DNA of 64,000 bases from NCBI GenBank assembly GCA_023014485.1, contig JAJOZX010000995.1, forward strand, positions 901,001 through 965,000, read 5' to 3'. The position numbers and the translations under genes are program-made. This stretch comes from Bathynomus jamesi. Taxonomy: Eukaryota > Arthropoda > Malacostraca > Isopoda > Cirolanidae. Below the pieces are notes generated by a model. It searched no databases. It worked only from the letters and a program-made list of their open reading frames with translations, and was not told where the DNA came from. The number at the start of each line of letters is the position of its first letter. The first letter of the stretch is position 1. Below are positions 43,557 to 56,210 of the stretch, piece by piece.

Positions 43557-43650
43557 TTTTTATTTCGAGTCCCAAGTCATTTTTATTTCGAGTCCCAAGT
43601 CATTTTTATTTCGAGTCCCAAGTCATTTTTATTTCGAGTCCCAAGTCAGT
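43557..43650 (+). repeat. Minisatellite 5, 23-bp unit
   Basis: The unit CATTTTTATTTCGAGTCCCA plus AGT repeats about four times here and five in internal B (52017-52130). Confidence 0.9.
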
Positions 43651-44101
43651 TTTCAATGCAGTCAATTGAATTCAACTTTTTCTTTGTAATTTAAGAGAAT
43701 TTAATTTAAGAAAATGTAATTTAAGAATTTAATTCAACCTTTTTTTTTGTTGTAAAAGAGAATTAAATTCAACCAGAATTGACCGGTTTGTGTCTTTAGT
43801 TTAACCTTTTTTCTTGTTTGTAAGAAGAAAATTGACCGATTTGTCTTCTTTTTCATGCCATTGTTGCGTATATAAATATATAGGTAAAATGACATTTTAT
43901 TGTTTGTAACCAAAACAGTTTTTACAATTGTTTGTAATGACTTTGATAATCATTGTAATGTATATGTGATAATAATAGTTGTGTAATAATTAATTAATCG
44001 ATCTTATCCCAATGACTCCTTTTAAATTACTATGCTGAGGAACATGCCGTCCCTCCGTTTTGTTTCAACTCTTAATTTTTGTTCTAAGTAGTGACAAGCA
44101 A

Positions 44102-44137
<36 letters not shown>

Positions 44138-44851
44138 ACAGTGCTCACGAAAAGATGTAATTGTCAAGTAATTGTCAATTTCAGACTTATACCCACTGCT
44201 CAGTCACTCAATTCCCCCGAATGTCGTACTCAAAACTTTGTCTTTTTATTTTATTTTATTTTAACACCCCAACCCCAGTTGAACTGTGTCAACCAGAGAA
44301 ATGGTTCAACCATGGTTAATTCCTCTTTGGTACGATGGAACATAACCTCAATTTATGTTAAGTTGTGTTTTTATATTTTTTAGAATATTATAAAATTATG
44401 TTTAGCTCATTGAAATGCATAATTGATTTATATTTTTAATTTGCATTCTTAATTTTTTTTAATTCAATTATCGTACCGATACTTCTGGTTAATGTTAATG
44501 GTTATATAGTTCATATATAGCTAGGAATGTTACTAGTCGAATTTAATTCCATCTTCAAAATTTAATTTTTAATACCGCTAGATTTACTTTCATTAATTGT
44601 AAGGTCCTCTAAGTTCGTTTTTTTTATTACCTTAATATACGTGTAACTGATTAATTATGTAAAATCTATAATCCTAATTGAATTTTATTACTTTTGACAC
44701 ATATTCGAATTCATTTACGTTCCGTCCCTCCAGTCACTTTTGCATTAAAACTCGTATGCAAACATCATCATTATAATACATCATAATTATTGCTTAATAT
44801 ATATAAATTCTCGCTCATGCATTTATTAAGTTATTTTATCTGTTCCTTAAA

Positions 44852-44911
<60 letters not shown>

Positions 44912-45010
44912 CTGCAAAGAACACGCAGTATAAATAACGTAAAGAACGACGCTTGTATAAGAGATATTCCGCGCAAGACGAGAGAGAGAGAACGGAACAA
45001 ATGAAAAAAT

Positions 45011-45086
45011 GAGGTAACCACCTGGGAATCGAACCCGGGATCTTCCGATTGCCGGTCAGACGCGATACCATTACACCATGGACCTC
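45011..45086 (-). tRNA. tRNA-like block 1 of array (minus)
   Basis: Same 76-nt sequence as 305-380: GGC in the anticodon slot, C33, bulged acceptor. Confidence 0.5.
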
Positions 45087-45278
45087 ACTCTTCCAAATGC
45101 CGTAATTCTTCTACATACTCGCAGAAACCAATGCCCCAAGGGGGCACCTCCCGCATGCCGTAACATTATATACATTCAACTGCAAAGAACACGCAGTATA
45201 AATAACGTAAAGAACGACGCTTGTATAGGAGATATTCCGCGCAAGACGAGAGAGAGAGAACGGAACAAATGAAAAAAT

Positions 45279-45354
45279 GAGGTAACCACCTGGGAATCGA
45301 ACCCGGGATCTTCCGATTGCCGGTCAGACGCGATACCATTACACCATGGACCTC
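45279..45354 (-). tRNA. tRNA-like block 2 of array (minus)
   Basis: Same 76-nt block. The unit to its right is slightly shortened (CCCAAGGGGCAC). Confidence 0.5.
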
Positions 45355-45544
45355 ACTCTTCCAAATGCCGTAATTCTTCTACATACTCGCAGAAACCAAT
45401 GCCCAAGGGGCACCTCCCGCATGCCGTAACATTATATACATTCAACTGCAAAGAACACGCAGTATAAATAACGTAAAGAACGACGCTTGTATAGGAGATA
45501 TTCCGCGCAAGACGAGAGAGAGAGAACGGAACAAATGAAAAAAT

Positions 45545-45620
45545 GAGGTAACCACCTGGGAATCGAACCCGGGATCTTCCGATTGCCGGTCAGACGCGAT
45601 ACCATTACACCATGGACCTC
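45545..45620 (-). tRNA. tRNA-like block 3 of array (minus)
   Basis: Same 76-nt block with identical arms. Confidence 0.5.
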
Positions 45621-45812
45621 ACTCTTCCAAATGCCGTAATTCTTCTACATACTCGCAGAAACCAATGCCCCAAGGGGGCACCTCCCGCATGCCGTAACAT
45701 TATATACATTCAACTGCAAAGAACACGCAGTATAAATAACGTAAAGAACGACGCTTGTATAGGAGATATTCCGCGCAAGACGAGAGAGAGAGAACGGAAC
45801 AAATTAAAAAAT

Positions 45813-45888
45813 GAGGTAACCACCTGGGAATCGAACCCGGGATCTTCCGATTGCCGGTCAGACGCGATACCATTACACCATGGACCTC
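45813..45888 (-). tRNA. tRNA-like block 4 of array (minus)
   Basis: Same block. Its downstream flank has AAATTAAAAAATG instead of AAATGAAAAAATG, a variant shared with the plus unit at 46879. Confidence 0.5.
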
Positions 45889-46080
45889 ACTCTTCCAAAT
45901 GCCGTAATTCTTCTACATACTCGCAGAAACCAATGCCCCAAGGGGGCACCTCCCGCATGCCGTAACATTATATACATTCAACTGCAAAGAACACGCAGTA
46001 TAAATAACGTAAAGAACGACGCTTGTATAGGAGATATTCCGCGCAAGACGAGAGAGAGAGAACGGAACAAATGAAAAAAT

Positions 46081-46156
46081 GAGGTAACCACCTGGGAATC
46101 GAACCCGGGATCTTCCGATTGCCGGTCAGACGCGATACCATTACACCATGGACCTC
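46081..46156 (-). tRNA. tRNA-like block 5 of array (minus), next to the axis
   Basis: Same block. The axis of the palindrome follows at about 46228-46240. Confidence 0.5.
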
Positions 46157-46343
46157 ACTCTTCCAAATGCCGTAATTCTTCTACATACTAGCAGAAACCA
46201 ATGCCCCAAGGGGGCACCTCCCGCATGCCGTAACATGCGTGTTCTTTGCAGTTGAATGTATATAATGTTACGGCATGCGGGAGGTGCCCCTTGGGGCATT
46301 GGTTTCTGCGAGTATGTAGAAGAATTACGGCATTTGGAAGAGT

Positions 46344-46419
46344 GAGGTCCATGGTGTAATGGTATCGCGTCTGACCGGCAATCGGAAGATCCAGGGTTCG
46401 ATTCCCAGGTGGTTACCTC
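46344..46419 (+). tRNA. tRNA-like block 6 of array (plus)
   Basis: It differs by CCAGGG instead of CCCGGG in the T-stem, a private change. Confidence 0.45.
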
Positions 46420-46610
46420 ATTTTTTCATTTGTTCCGTTCTCTCTCTCTCGTCTTGCGCGGAATATCTCCTATACAAGCGTCGTTCTTTACGTTATTTAT
46501 ACTGCGTGTTCTTTGCAGTTGAATGTATATAATGTTACGGCATGCGGGAGGTGCCCCCTTGGGCATTGGTTTCTGCGAGTATGTAGAAGAATTACGGCAT
46601 TTGGAAGAGT

Positions 46611-46686
46611 GAGGTCCATGGTGTAATGGTATCGCGTCTGACCGGCAATCGGAAGATCCCGGGTTCGATTCCCAGGTGGTTACCTC
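46611..46686 (+). tRNA. tRNA-like block 7 of array (plus)
   Basis: Same 76-nt block as 305-380. Confidence 0.5.
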
Positions 46687-46878
46687 ATTTTTTCATTTGT
46701 TCCGTTCTCTCTCTCTCGTCTTGCGCGGAATATCTCCTATACAAGCGTCGTTCTTTACGTTATTTATACTGCGTGTTCTTTGCAGTTGAATGTATATAAT
46801 GTTACGGCATGCGGGAGGTGCCCCCTTGGGGCATTGGTTTCTGCGAGTATGTAGAAGAATTACGGCATTTGGAAGAGT

Positions 46879-46954
46879 GAGGTCCATGGTGTAATGGTAT
46901 CGCGTCTGACCGGCAATCGGAAGATCCCGGGTTCGATTCCCAGGTGGTTACCTC
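46879..46954 (+). tRNA. tRNA-like block 8 of array (plus)
   Basis: Same block. Its downstream flank carries the TTTAATTTG variant that pairs it with block 4. Confidence 0.5.
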
Positions 46955-47146
46955 ATTTTTTAATTTGTTCCGTTCTCTCTCTCTCGTCTTGCGCGGAATA
47001 TCTCCTATACAAGCGTCGTTCTTTACGTTATTTATACTGCGTGTTCTTTGCAGTTGAATGTATATAATGTTACGGCATGCGGGAGGTGCCCCCTTGGGGC
47101 ATTGGTTTCTGCGAGTATGTAGAAGAATTACGGCATTTGGAAGAGT

Positions 47147-47222
47147 GAGGTCCATGGTGTAATGGTATCGCGTCTGACCGGCAATCGGAAGATCCCGGGT
47201 TCGATTCCCAGGTGGTTACCTC
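47147..47222 (+). tRNA. tRNA-like block 9 of array (plus)
   Basis: Same 76-nt block. The unit after it has GCGGAAGG for GCGGGAGG. Confidence 0.5.
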
Positions 47223-47413
47223 ATTTTTTCATTTGTTCCGTTCTCTCTCTCTCGTCTTGCGCGGAATATCTCCTATACAAGCGTCGTTCTTTACGTTATT
47301 TTACTGCGTGTTCTTTGCAGTTGAATGTATATAATGTTACGGCATGCGGAAGGTGCCCCCTTGGGGCATTGGTTTCTGCGAGTATGTAGAAGAATTACGG
47401 CATTTGGAAGAGT

Positions 47414-47489
47414 GAGGTCCATGGTGTAATGGTATCGCATCTGACCGGCAATCGGAAGATCCCGGGTTCGATTCCCAGGTGGTTACCTC
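47414..47489 (+). tRNA. tRNA-like block 10 of array (plus)
   Basis: It has ATCGCAT instead of ATCGCGT at the start of the anticodon arm. It is the last block before the right TA tract. Confidence 0.45.
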
Positions 47490-47560
47490 ATTTTTTCATT
47501 TGTTCCGTTCTCTCTCTCTCGTCTTGCGCGGAATATCTCCTATACAAGCGTCGTTCTTTA

Positions 47561-47613
<53 letters not shown>

Positions 47614-48605
47614 TATAATCCTAATCCACCAATGACCCCTAATGATCTAGTTCTTCACGGGATGAACAAATTACTCTCATATTCTACATACTATTGTACC
47701 GACTCACTCATCTACAGATGCTTCTTACCAATATTTATAGATGCATATGCACACTGACGTATAACTTCAACTATTCAACTATAAATCCCCTTTCTCCTTT
47801 TGAACGTATCACCAACCACTACAATCTGTACCCAAAAAACAGAAATATACATTTGACCACAGGTCTATACATCATCCACTACGTAATTCGATTTGTACCT
47901 ACAACAGTCAATAAAAATGCATGTATGCACACTATATATACTATATATACAAACCTTATGCTAAAATCATTGAATAACACAATAAACTATTTCATTGCGC
48001 GTAAGTGCTAACTATGTAATTTACTCTTAATCATTTTTGCTTTCTAATATATCTTGCTCATGCATTTATTCAGTTAATTTAACAATCCTATCGGCTAATC
48101 TGTCCCTCGAAATTGTAAGATACACACTTTGTACCTAGTACACAAAAATACACACTAGACCACAGGTCTATACATCATTCATTACGTAATTCTATTTTTA
48201 CCTACAATAGTCAATAAAATTAGTTATGAATTGTACTATCATGGTAACCTTGAAAATCCATGAACTTTAAAATTTATATTTTTCCCTTTTACCTATTCAT
48301 TATGAATGTAATTTTTCCCACAGGAAAATAAAATTTTGCTAAAAATTTAACAATATCATTCTTTGTCTAGCTTAATTGTTTTTCTAAATTAAAGTATTAA
48401 TCTTTGAATTTTTTTATATTTTGTAAGCAAGTGTCATTTTAAAGATTTGATACTCTGCATTGTACTCAACTACCCGAACTCGTTCTGTATAAAACTTGTA
48501 TTGTAAAAAAGAATGTCATCATCTAATGTGAATTCGTTGGATGTTATTTTCTCAATTCTATTATATTGTATTAATTGTATTATATTATTGTATTAATACC
48601 ATTTT

Positions 48606-48616
48606 GGAGGGGGAAA
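48606..48616 (+). other. Polypurine tract before LTR B
   Basis: GGAGGGGGAAA lies 3 bp before the LTR start, the usual place for plus-strand priming in LTR elements. Confidence 0.75.
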
Positions 48617-48619
48617 CAC

Positions 48620-50500
48620 TGTAAAAATGAACAATGAATAATCCATATTCATTTTTACATAAGAAACCAAAATTGCCTAAGCGAGTTTTGGCTAAAAATT
48701 TTATTTGTAGCTTCCTATTTTTGTTTGTGTCACAACCCTATGATCTACCATTTCTGTGGTTTAGTCGTATCTATTTTCCATTTTTCATTGTTATAGAATT
48801 TATTATAATTAATTATGATTGTCTTCCATCTCACCCTCGACCCTAGATTATGCATACACATTGCATGTAACAGGATTGGAACCCGCAGTTGTACTTCTTA
48901 GTCATTGATACCCACTCTTTGTCTCTAATTCGTTCATGTAAATCTTCCTAATAATGATTTGTACTATATGTACAAATTCAATAACTATGACGTCACATTT
49001 TCCCGTCATTAATTTCCCTTCATTATATCTCTAGTATGCAATGTATGAAAATTCTTTATCATCATAATAAAAACTGTACACTCTATAGAAGTCATTATTT
49101 ATATGTTATGTAGTATAATATAACTATTATTCGACCATATCCCCGCCCCCATACGTCCATATTTTATCTTGATCATTATCCTATATAAATTTTATTAAAT
49201 ATTCATTTTACTCGTGTCAATCTATGAAATGCAAAACTTCATGCCTTCGTTCGAAAACGCAAAAATACGTTCTCGTATTATTCTTTTCATTATTATTTTT
49301 TATTATATCACCTCCCGCATTGAACTCGAAAATGCTTAGTAAGTTATCAAATTCCGCTAACTGGCAGAATCGAACGCTTCAAAGATAAAAAAAGTCTCCT
49401 TTCGCTCGATTCGAATTTATAACTTTATCATGCGTTATGTTATACCATGTGTGTCATGTCTCATGTACTTGTGTTGTACTAATAACCAAATATAATAACC
49501 ATATAGTATAACCATCTAGTATAACCATATAGTATAACCATATATAAATATATAAAAACACTGTAAAAATGGTAAACGACGTAATGTACTTCAATGAAAC
49601 TGTAATTAAATGTAATGATTTAATTTATAATGTAAGAATGTACTTTAATAGAACTGTAATGGACAATCATAAGTGAATGGGAAGTAATCCATAATTGTAA
49701 TCGTAATTGTAATGAACCAAAATTAATACGTACTCAGTCATGTACTCAATTTGTACTTATGTACTACTATGAAATTATATCGCCTTCAGAAATGAAGATT
49801 CGGCAAAAATATACGATTAGTTTTTATTTTTATTTTTTTAATTTTTGTTTGGAATCTTTCAAACATCTGATCATGTGTTTAAAAGGGGGAAACTTAACCT
49901 TCAACTGTCTTCCCCCAAACATTTAGGTTTATATTATACATGTATTTGTAAAATTACGTGACTTCAGTATTGCACTTCATTATGGCACTTCATTACGACT
50001 CCTTTGTTAGCAGCCTCGCTGCGGGGAGGGGGCAGAGGCCCCTTGCCTCCTTAACTTTTTAGATTCCGGCCTGAGCCATGGTCGAAAGAGGTCGAACCTC
50101 TACCCCTGTAAATTCAGAGCACTACCTGTACCTTTTTAGAAGTAAATCACAGTAAGAAACTTTTTTTTTCCCCTTCGAGCCGTGCTCTCTTCAGAAGAAC
50201 TTAGTCAGTTAAGTCGATAAGTTATAAAAGAAAAATCGATAAGTTTAGTACCAAGAGAAAGTATCAGAGTATTATAGCAAGAGAAGAATTAATAATCGTC
50301 GACCCATAAAGCGAGAGAAAGAGACAACCCCCACCATAGAAGATATTGGCATAACAGTCTGGCGAGTCTGTAGCCAAGAGTTTAACCAGAGGCGACCGAA
50401 AAGAATTAGAATGTTATAGAAGAAATATCCGTTGCTGCCTCCTAACTAGAACCCCCGTCGATCCGAACCGACTCAGGGCCATAGAAGAAGGAGGATAACA
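48620..50500 (+). repeat. LTR B of the LARD, 1881 bp, shared by both internals
   Basis: It is nearly identical to LTR A, with small losses, for example one ACCATATAGTATA repeat fewer near 49510. It serves as 3-prime LTR of internal A and 5-prime LTR of internal B. Confidence 0.87.
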
Positions 50501-53500
50501 AAGAGTGGCGACCCTATAGCCAGGATAAACACATAGAAGAAGCAAGAGTTTAAACATTTGGAGACCCTACTACCAAGTTTTTAAGAAGAAGATTTTAAGA
50601 AGATTTTAAGAAGAAGATTTTAAGAAGAAGAATATTTTAAGAAGAAGAATATTTTAAGAAGAAGAATATTTTAAGAAGAAGAAGATTTTAAGAAGAGGCC
50701 ACTCTTTGGCCAAGATAGAAATTACCCTGCATCAGGATAAAACCAGTTGACCGGCGTGTCACGACTTCTAGTTCGTAACATCCACCCTTGAACCGGTGTG
50801 TCACGGCTCCAAGTTCTCCACGCCTAGTTTTCATCCAAGAAGTAGCCAGCAAGACGTCTTCAGGACACGTCTGAAGGATTTCCCCATAGAAAATTTTGTT
50901 AAGTACAGAGTTTGTCTTTTTAAGTAATTTGTAAACATTTGAAAAGTCAGCATTATTAACAGTTAATATTTAGTATTGAGCCAGAATTAACACAAAACAC
51001 AGTGAACACTTCAAACACCAGTGATACATTTTTTTTTAGTGAAAGTAATTTTCACAGAAGTTAAAAGTAACAGAAGTTAAAAGTAACAGAAGTTAAAAGT
51101 AACAGAAGTTAATTTCAAGAGAGTTAATTTCAAGAGAGTTAATTTCAAGAGAGTTAATTTCAAGAGAGTTAATTTCAGAGAGAGTTAATTTCAAGAGAGT
51201 TAATTTCAGAGAGAGTTAATTTCAGTTATTTTCACTATTATATTCAGTATAGAATAATTTTATTTTATGTACCAAACATAATAGTACAGTACCTTCGCGT
51301 ACATTAGAGTGAAATGTTGTTTACATTTTATATTTTTGTTTGCAAATTAAGAAAGAGAGTGTTTATAGAGAGTTTAGATTTAGAGAGATACTTGAAGTAA
51401 TTTTGAAGTCAGTTTGAAGTCATTTTTGAAGTCAGTTTTGAAGTCAGAAGGTTGCGCCAAAAGGGACAACCGCCCCAGAGATTTATAGAAATACTTGATA
51501 AGAGTTCAAGTTAGACAGTTTAAGTTTCAAGATACTTGACAAGCGTTCAAGTTAGACAGTTTAAGTTCAAGATACTTGACAAGCGTTCAAGTTAGACAGT
51601 TTAAGTTTCAAGATACTGACAAGCGTTCAAGTTAGACAGTTTAAGTTTCAAGATACTTGACAAGCGTTCAAGTTAGACAGTTTAAGTTTCAAGATACTTG
51701 ACAAGCGTTCAAGTTAGACAGTTTAAGTTTCAAGATACTTGACAAGCGTTCAAGTTAGACAGTTTAAGTTTCAAGATACTTGACAAGCGTTCAAGTCAGA
51801 CAGTTTCAGAATACTTGATAGAGTTCAAGTTAGTTTCAAGAATACTTGATAGAGTTCAAGTTAGTTTCAAGAATACTTGATAGAGTTCAAGTTAGTTTCA
51901 AGAATACTTGATAGAGTTCAAGTTAGTTTCAAGAATACTTGATAGAGTTCAAGTTAGTTTCAAGAATACTTGATAGAGTTCAAGTTAGTTTCAAGAATAC
52001 TTGATAGAGTTCAAGTCATTTTATTTCGAGTCCCAAGTCATTTTTATTTCGAGTCCCAAGTCATTTTTATTCGAGTCCCAAGTCATTTTATTTCGAGTCC
52101 CAAGTCATTTTATTTCGAGTCCCAAGTCAGTTTCAATGCAGTCAATTGAATTCAACTTTTTTCTTGTAATTAAGAGAATTTAATTTAAGAAAATGTAATT
52201 TAAGAATTTAATTCAACCTTTTTTATTGTTGTAAAAGAGAATTAAATTCAACCAGAATTGACCGGTTTGTGTCTTTAGTTTAACCTTTTTTCTTGTTTGT
52301 AAGTAGGAAATTGACCGATTTGTCTTCTTTTTCATGCCATTGTTGCGTATATAAATATATAGGTAAAATGACATTTTACTGTTTGTAACCAAAACAGTTT
52401 TTACAATTGTTTGTAATGACTTTGATAATCATTGTAATGTATATGTGATAATAATAGTTGTGTAATAATTAATTAATCGATCTTGTCCCAATGACTCCTT
52501 TTAAATTACATGCTGAGGAACATGCCGTCCCTCCGTTTTGTTTCAACTCTTTAATTTTTGTTCTAAGCAGTGACAAGCAATCTTTAAAAAAAAAAAAAAA
52601 AGAGAGCACAGTGCTCACGAAAAGATGTAATTGTCAAGTAATTGTCAATTTCAGACTTATACCCCCTGCTCAGTCACTCAATTCCCCGAATGTCGTACTC
52701 AAAACTTTGTCTTTTTATTTTATTTTATTTTAACACCCCAACCCAGTTGAACTGTGTCAACCAGAGAAATGTTCAACCATGGTTAATTCCTCTTTGGTAC
52801 GATGGAACATAACCTCAATTTATGTAAGTTGTGTTTTTATATTTTAGAATATTATAAAATTATGTTTAGCTCATTGAAATGCATAATTGATTTATATTTT
52901 TAATTTGCATTCTTAATTTTTTTAATTCAATTATCGTACCGATACTTCTGGTTAATGTTAATGGTTATATAGTTCATATATAGCCAGGAATGTTACTAGT
53001 CGAATTTAATTCCATCTTCAAAATTTAATTTTTAATACCGCTAGATTTACTTTCATTAATTGTAAGGTCCTCTAAGTTCGTTTTTTTTTACCTTAATACG
53101 TGTAACTGATTAATTATGTAAAATCTATAATCCTAATTGAATTTTATTACTTTGACACATATTCGAATTCATTTACGTTCCGTCCCTCCAGTCACTTTTG
53201 CATTAAAACTCGTATGCAAACATCATCATTATAATACATCATAATTATTGCTTAATATATATAAATTCTCGCTCATGCATTTATTAAGTTATTTTATCTG
53301 TTCCTTAAAGTATATATATATTATATATATATATATATAATTAGATATATAAATCCTAATCCACCAATGACCCCTAATGATCTAGTTCTTCACGGGATGA
53401 ACAAATACTCTCATATCTACATACTATTGTACCGACTCACTCATCTACAGATGCTTCTTACCAATATTATAGATGCATAGCACAGGTGACGTCTACTTCA

Positions 53501-54326
53501 ACTATTCAACTATAATCCCCTTTCTCCTTTTGAACGTATCACCAACCACTACAATCTGTACCGAAAAACAGAAATATACATTGACCACAGGTCTATACAT
53601 CATCCACTACGTAATCGATTTGTACCTACAACAGTCAAAAAATGCATGTATGCACACTAATACTATATATACAAACCTTATGCTAAAAATCATTGAATAA
53701 CACAAAACTATTTCATTGCGCGTAAGTGCTAACTATGTAATTTAATCTTAATCATTTTTGCTTCTAATATATCTTGCTCATGCATTTATTCGTTAATTTA
53801 ACAATCCTATCGGCTAATTCTGTCCCTCGAAATTGTAAGATACACACTTTGTACCTAGTACACAAAATACACACTAGACCACAGGTCTATACATCATCGT
53901 ACGTAAATTCTATTTTTTTACCTACAATAGTTTAATAAATAGTTATGAATTGTCTATCCTGGTACTTGAAAATCCATGAACTTTAAAATTATATTTTTCC
54001 CTTTTTACCTATCATTATGAATGTAATTTTTCCCACAGGAAAATAAATTTTGCTAAAAATTTAACAATATCATTCTTTGTCTAGTTAATGTTTGTCTAAT
54101 TAAAGTATTAATCTTGAATTTTTTTATATTTTGTAAGCAAGTGTCATTTTAAAGATTTGATACTCTGCATTGTACTCAACTCCCGAACTCGTTCTGTATA
54201 AAACTTGTATTGTAAAAAAGAATGTCATCATCTATGTGAATTCGTTGGATGTTATTTTCTCAATTCTATTATATGTATTAATTGTATTATATTATTGTAT
54301 TAATACCATTTTGGAGGGGGAAACAC
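50501..54326 (+). other. Internal region B, non-coding, empty TA site
   Basis: The 3826-bp internal has the primer-binding site TGGCGACCCTATAGCC at 50506-50521, the same five minisatellites with other copy numbers, an uninterrupted TA tract at 53311-53352 and a polypurine tract at 54313-54323. From about 52000 to 54550 it shows many single-base losses relative to internal A. No protein is encoded. Confidence 0.87.
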
Positions 54327-56210
54327 TGTAAAAATGAACATGAAAATCCATATTCATTTTTACATAAGAAACCAAAATTGCCTAAGCGAGTTTTGGATAA
54401 AAATTTTATTTGTAGCTTCCTTTTTGTTTGTGTCACACCCTATATTCTACCATTTCTGTGGTTTAGTCGTATCTATTTTCCATTTTCATTGTTATAGAAT
54501 TTATTATAATTCATTATGATTGTCTTCCACTCACCCTCGACCCTAGATTATGCATACACATTGCATGTAACAGGATTGGAACCGCAGTTGTACTTCTTAG
54601 TCATTGATACCACTCTTTGTCTCTAATTCGTTCATGTAAATCTTCCTAATAATGATTTGTACTATACGTACAAATTCAATAACTATGACGTCACATTTTC
54701 CCGTCATTAATTTCCCTTCATTATATCTCTAGTATGCAATGTATGAAAATTCTTTATCATCATAATAAAAACTGTACACTCTATAGAAGTCATTATTTAT
54801 ATGTTATGTAGTATAAATATAACTATTATTCGACCATATCCCCGCCCCCATACGTCCATATTTTATCTTGATCATTATCCTATATAAATTTTATTAAATA
54901 TTCATTTTTACTCGTGTCAATCTATGAAATGCAAAACTTCATGCCTTCGTTCGAAAACGCAAAAATACGTTCTCGTATTATTTTTTTCATTATTATTTTT
55001 ATTATATCACCTCCCGCATTGAACTCGAAAATGCTTAGTAAGTTATCAAATTCCGCTAACTGGCAGAATCGAACGCTTCAAAGATAAAAAAAGTCTCCTT
55101 TCGCTCGATTCGAATTTATAACTTTATCATGCGTTATGTTATATCATGTGTGTCATGTCTCATGTACTTGTGTTGTACTAATAACCAAATATAATAACCA
55201 TATAGTATAACCATCTAGTATAACCATATAGTATAACCATATAGTATAACCATATATAAATATATAAAAACACTGTAAAAATGGTAAACGACGTAATGTA
55301 ATTCAATGAAACTGTAATTAAATGTAATGATTTAATTTATAATGTAAGAATGTACTTTAATAGAACTGTAATGGACAATCATAAGTGAATGGGAAGTAAT
55401 CCATAATTGTAATCGTAATTGTAATGAACCAAAATTAATACGTACTCAGTCATGTACTCAATTTGTACTTATGTACTACTATGAAATTATATCGCCTTCA
55501 GAAATGAAGATTCGGCAAAAATATACGATTAGTTTTTATTTTTATTTTTTTAATTTTTGTTTGGAATCTTTCAAACATCTGATCATGTGTTTAAAAGGGG
55601 GAAACTTAACCTTCAACTGTCTTCCCCCAAACATTTAGGTTTATATTATACATGTATTTGTAAAATTACGTGACTTCAGTATTGCACTTCATTACGGCAC
55701 TTCATTACGACTCCTTTGTTAGCAGCCTCGCTGCGGGGGGGGCAGAGGCCCCTTGCCTCCTTAACTTTTTAGATTCCGGCCTGAGCCATGGTCGAAAGAG
55801 GTCGAACCTCTACCCCTGTAAATTCAGAGCACTACCTGTACCTTTTTAGAAGTAAATCACAGTAAGAGAAACTTTTTATTTTCCCCTTCGAGCCGTGCTC
55901 TCTTCAGAAGAACTTAGTCAGTTAAGTCGATAAGTTATAAAAGAAAAATCGATAAGTTTAGTACCAAGAGAAAGTATCAGAGTATTATAGCAAGAGAAGA
56001 ATTAATAATCGTCGACCCATAAAGGGAGAGAAAGAGACAACCCAAGCACCATAGAAGATATTGGCATAACAGTCTGGCGAGTCTGTAGCCAAGAGTTTAA
56101 CCAGAGGCGACCGAAAAGAATTAGAATGTTATAGAAGAAATATCCGTTGCTGCCTCCTAACTAGAACTCCCGTCGATCCGAACCACCCCAGGGCCATAAA
56201 CGGAGGGGTT

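Larger units (their letters stand above)
44854..47625. mobile_element. Palindromic array of tRNA-like repeats inserted in a TA tract
   Basis: Ten units of about 268 bp: five in minus orientation (44908-46227), then five in plus orientation (46228-47562), enclosed by TA runs at 44854-44907 and 47563-47612. The equivalent place in internal B (53311-53352) has only a short TA tract with the same outer flanks (TTCCTTAAAG on the left, AATCCTAATCCACC on the right). So the array was added to internal A. How such an array moves is unknown. Confidence 0.9.
41948..48619 (+). other. Internal region A, non-coding, with foreign tRNA-like palindrome
   Basis: It contains five minisatellites (42000-43650), an AT-rich stretch with an A28 run near 44108, and a TA tract at 44854 interrupted by the tRNA-like array up to 47620. 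The remaining part ends in the polypurine tract GGAGGGGGAAA (48606-48616). It is 6.67 kb, against 3.83 kb for internal B, because of the insertion. Confidence 0.85.

Noticed and set aside
42950..43560. CRISPR-like array
   Set aside because: Units are head-to-tail minisatellites without unique spacers, in a eukaryotic retroelement.
44908..47562. Retrozyme or hammerhead ribozyme in the 268-bp unit
   Set aside because: I searched by eye for CTGATGA and GAAAC core motifs in the right order and did not find them. A covariance search would be decisive.
44908..47562. Ordinary functional tRNA gene cluster
   Set aside because: C33, a bulged acceptor and dispersal with TA borders argue against it. 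It is kept only as tRNA-like.
45078..47635. Repeated 64- to 117-residue open frames beginning MDLTLPNAVILLHTRRNQCP across the tRNA-like array
   Set aside because: They exist only because a 268-bp repeat is copied. The frame covers the tRNA-like block in antisense and ends differently at each unit. No protein family fits.
40056..54497. Conserved frame MNNPYSFLHKKPKLPKRV in all three LTRs
   Set aside because: LTRs are copies of one another, so sharing is expected. The frame is changed in LTR C by small deletions and starts at the LTR edge. No coding evidence.
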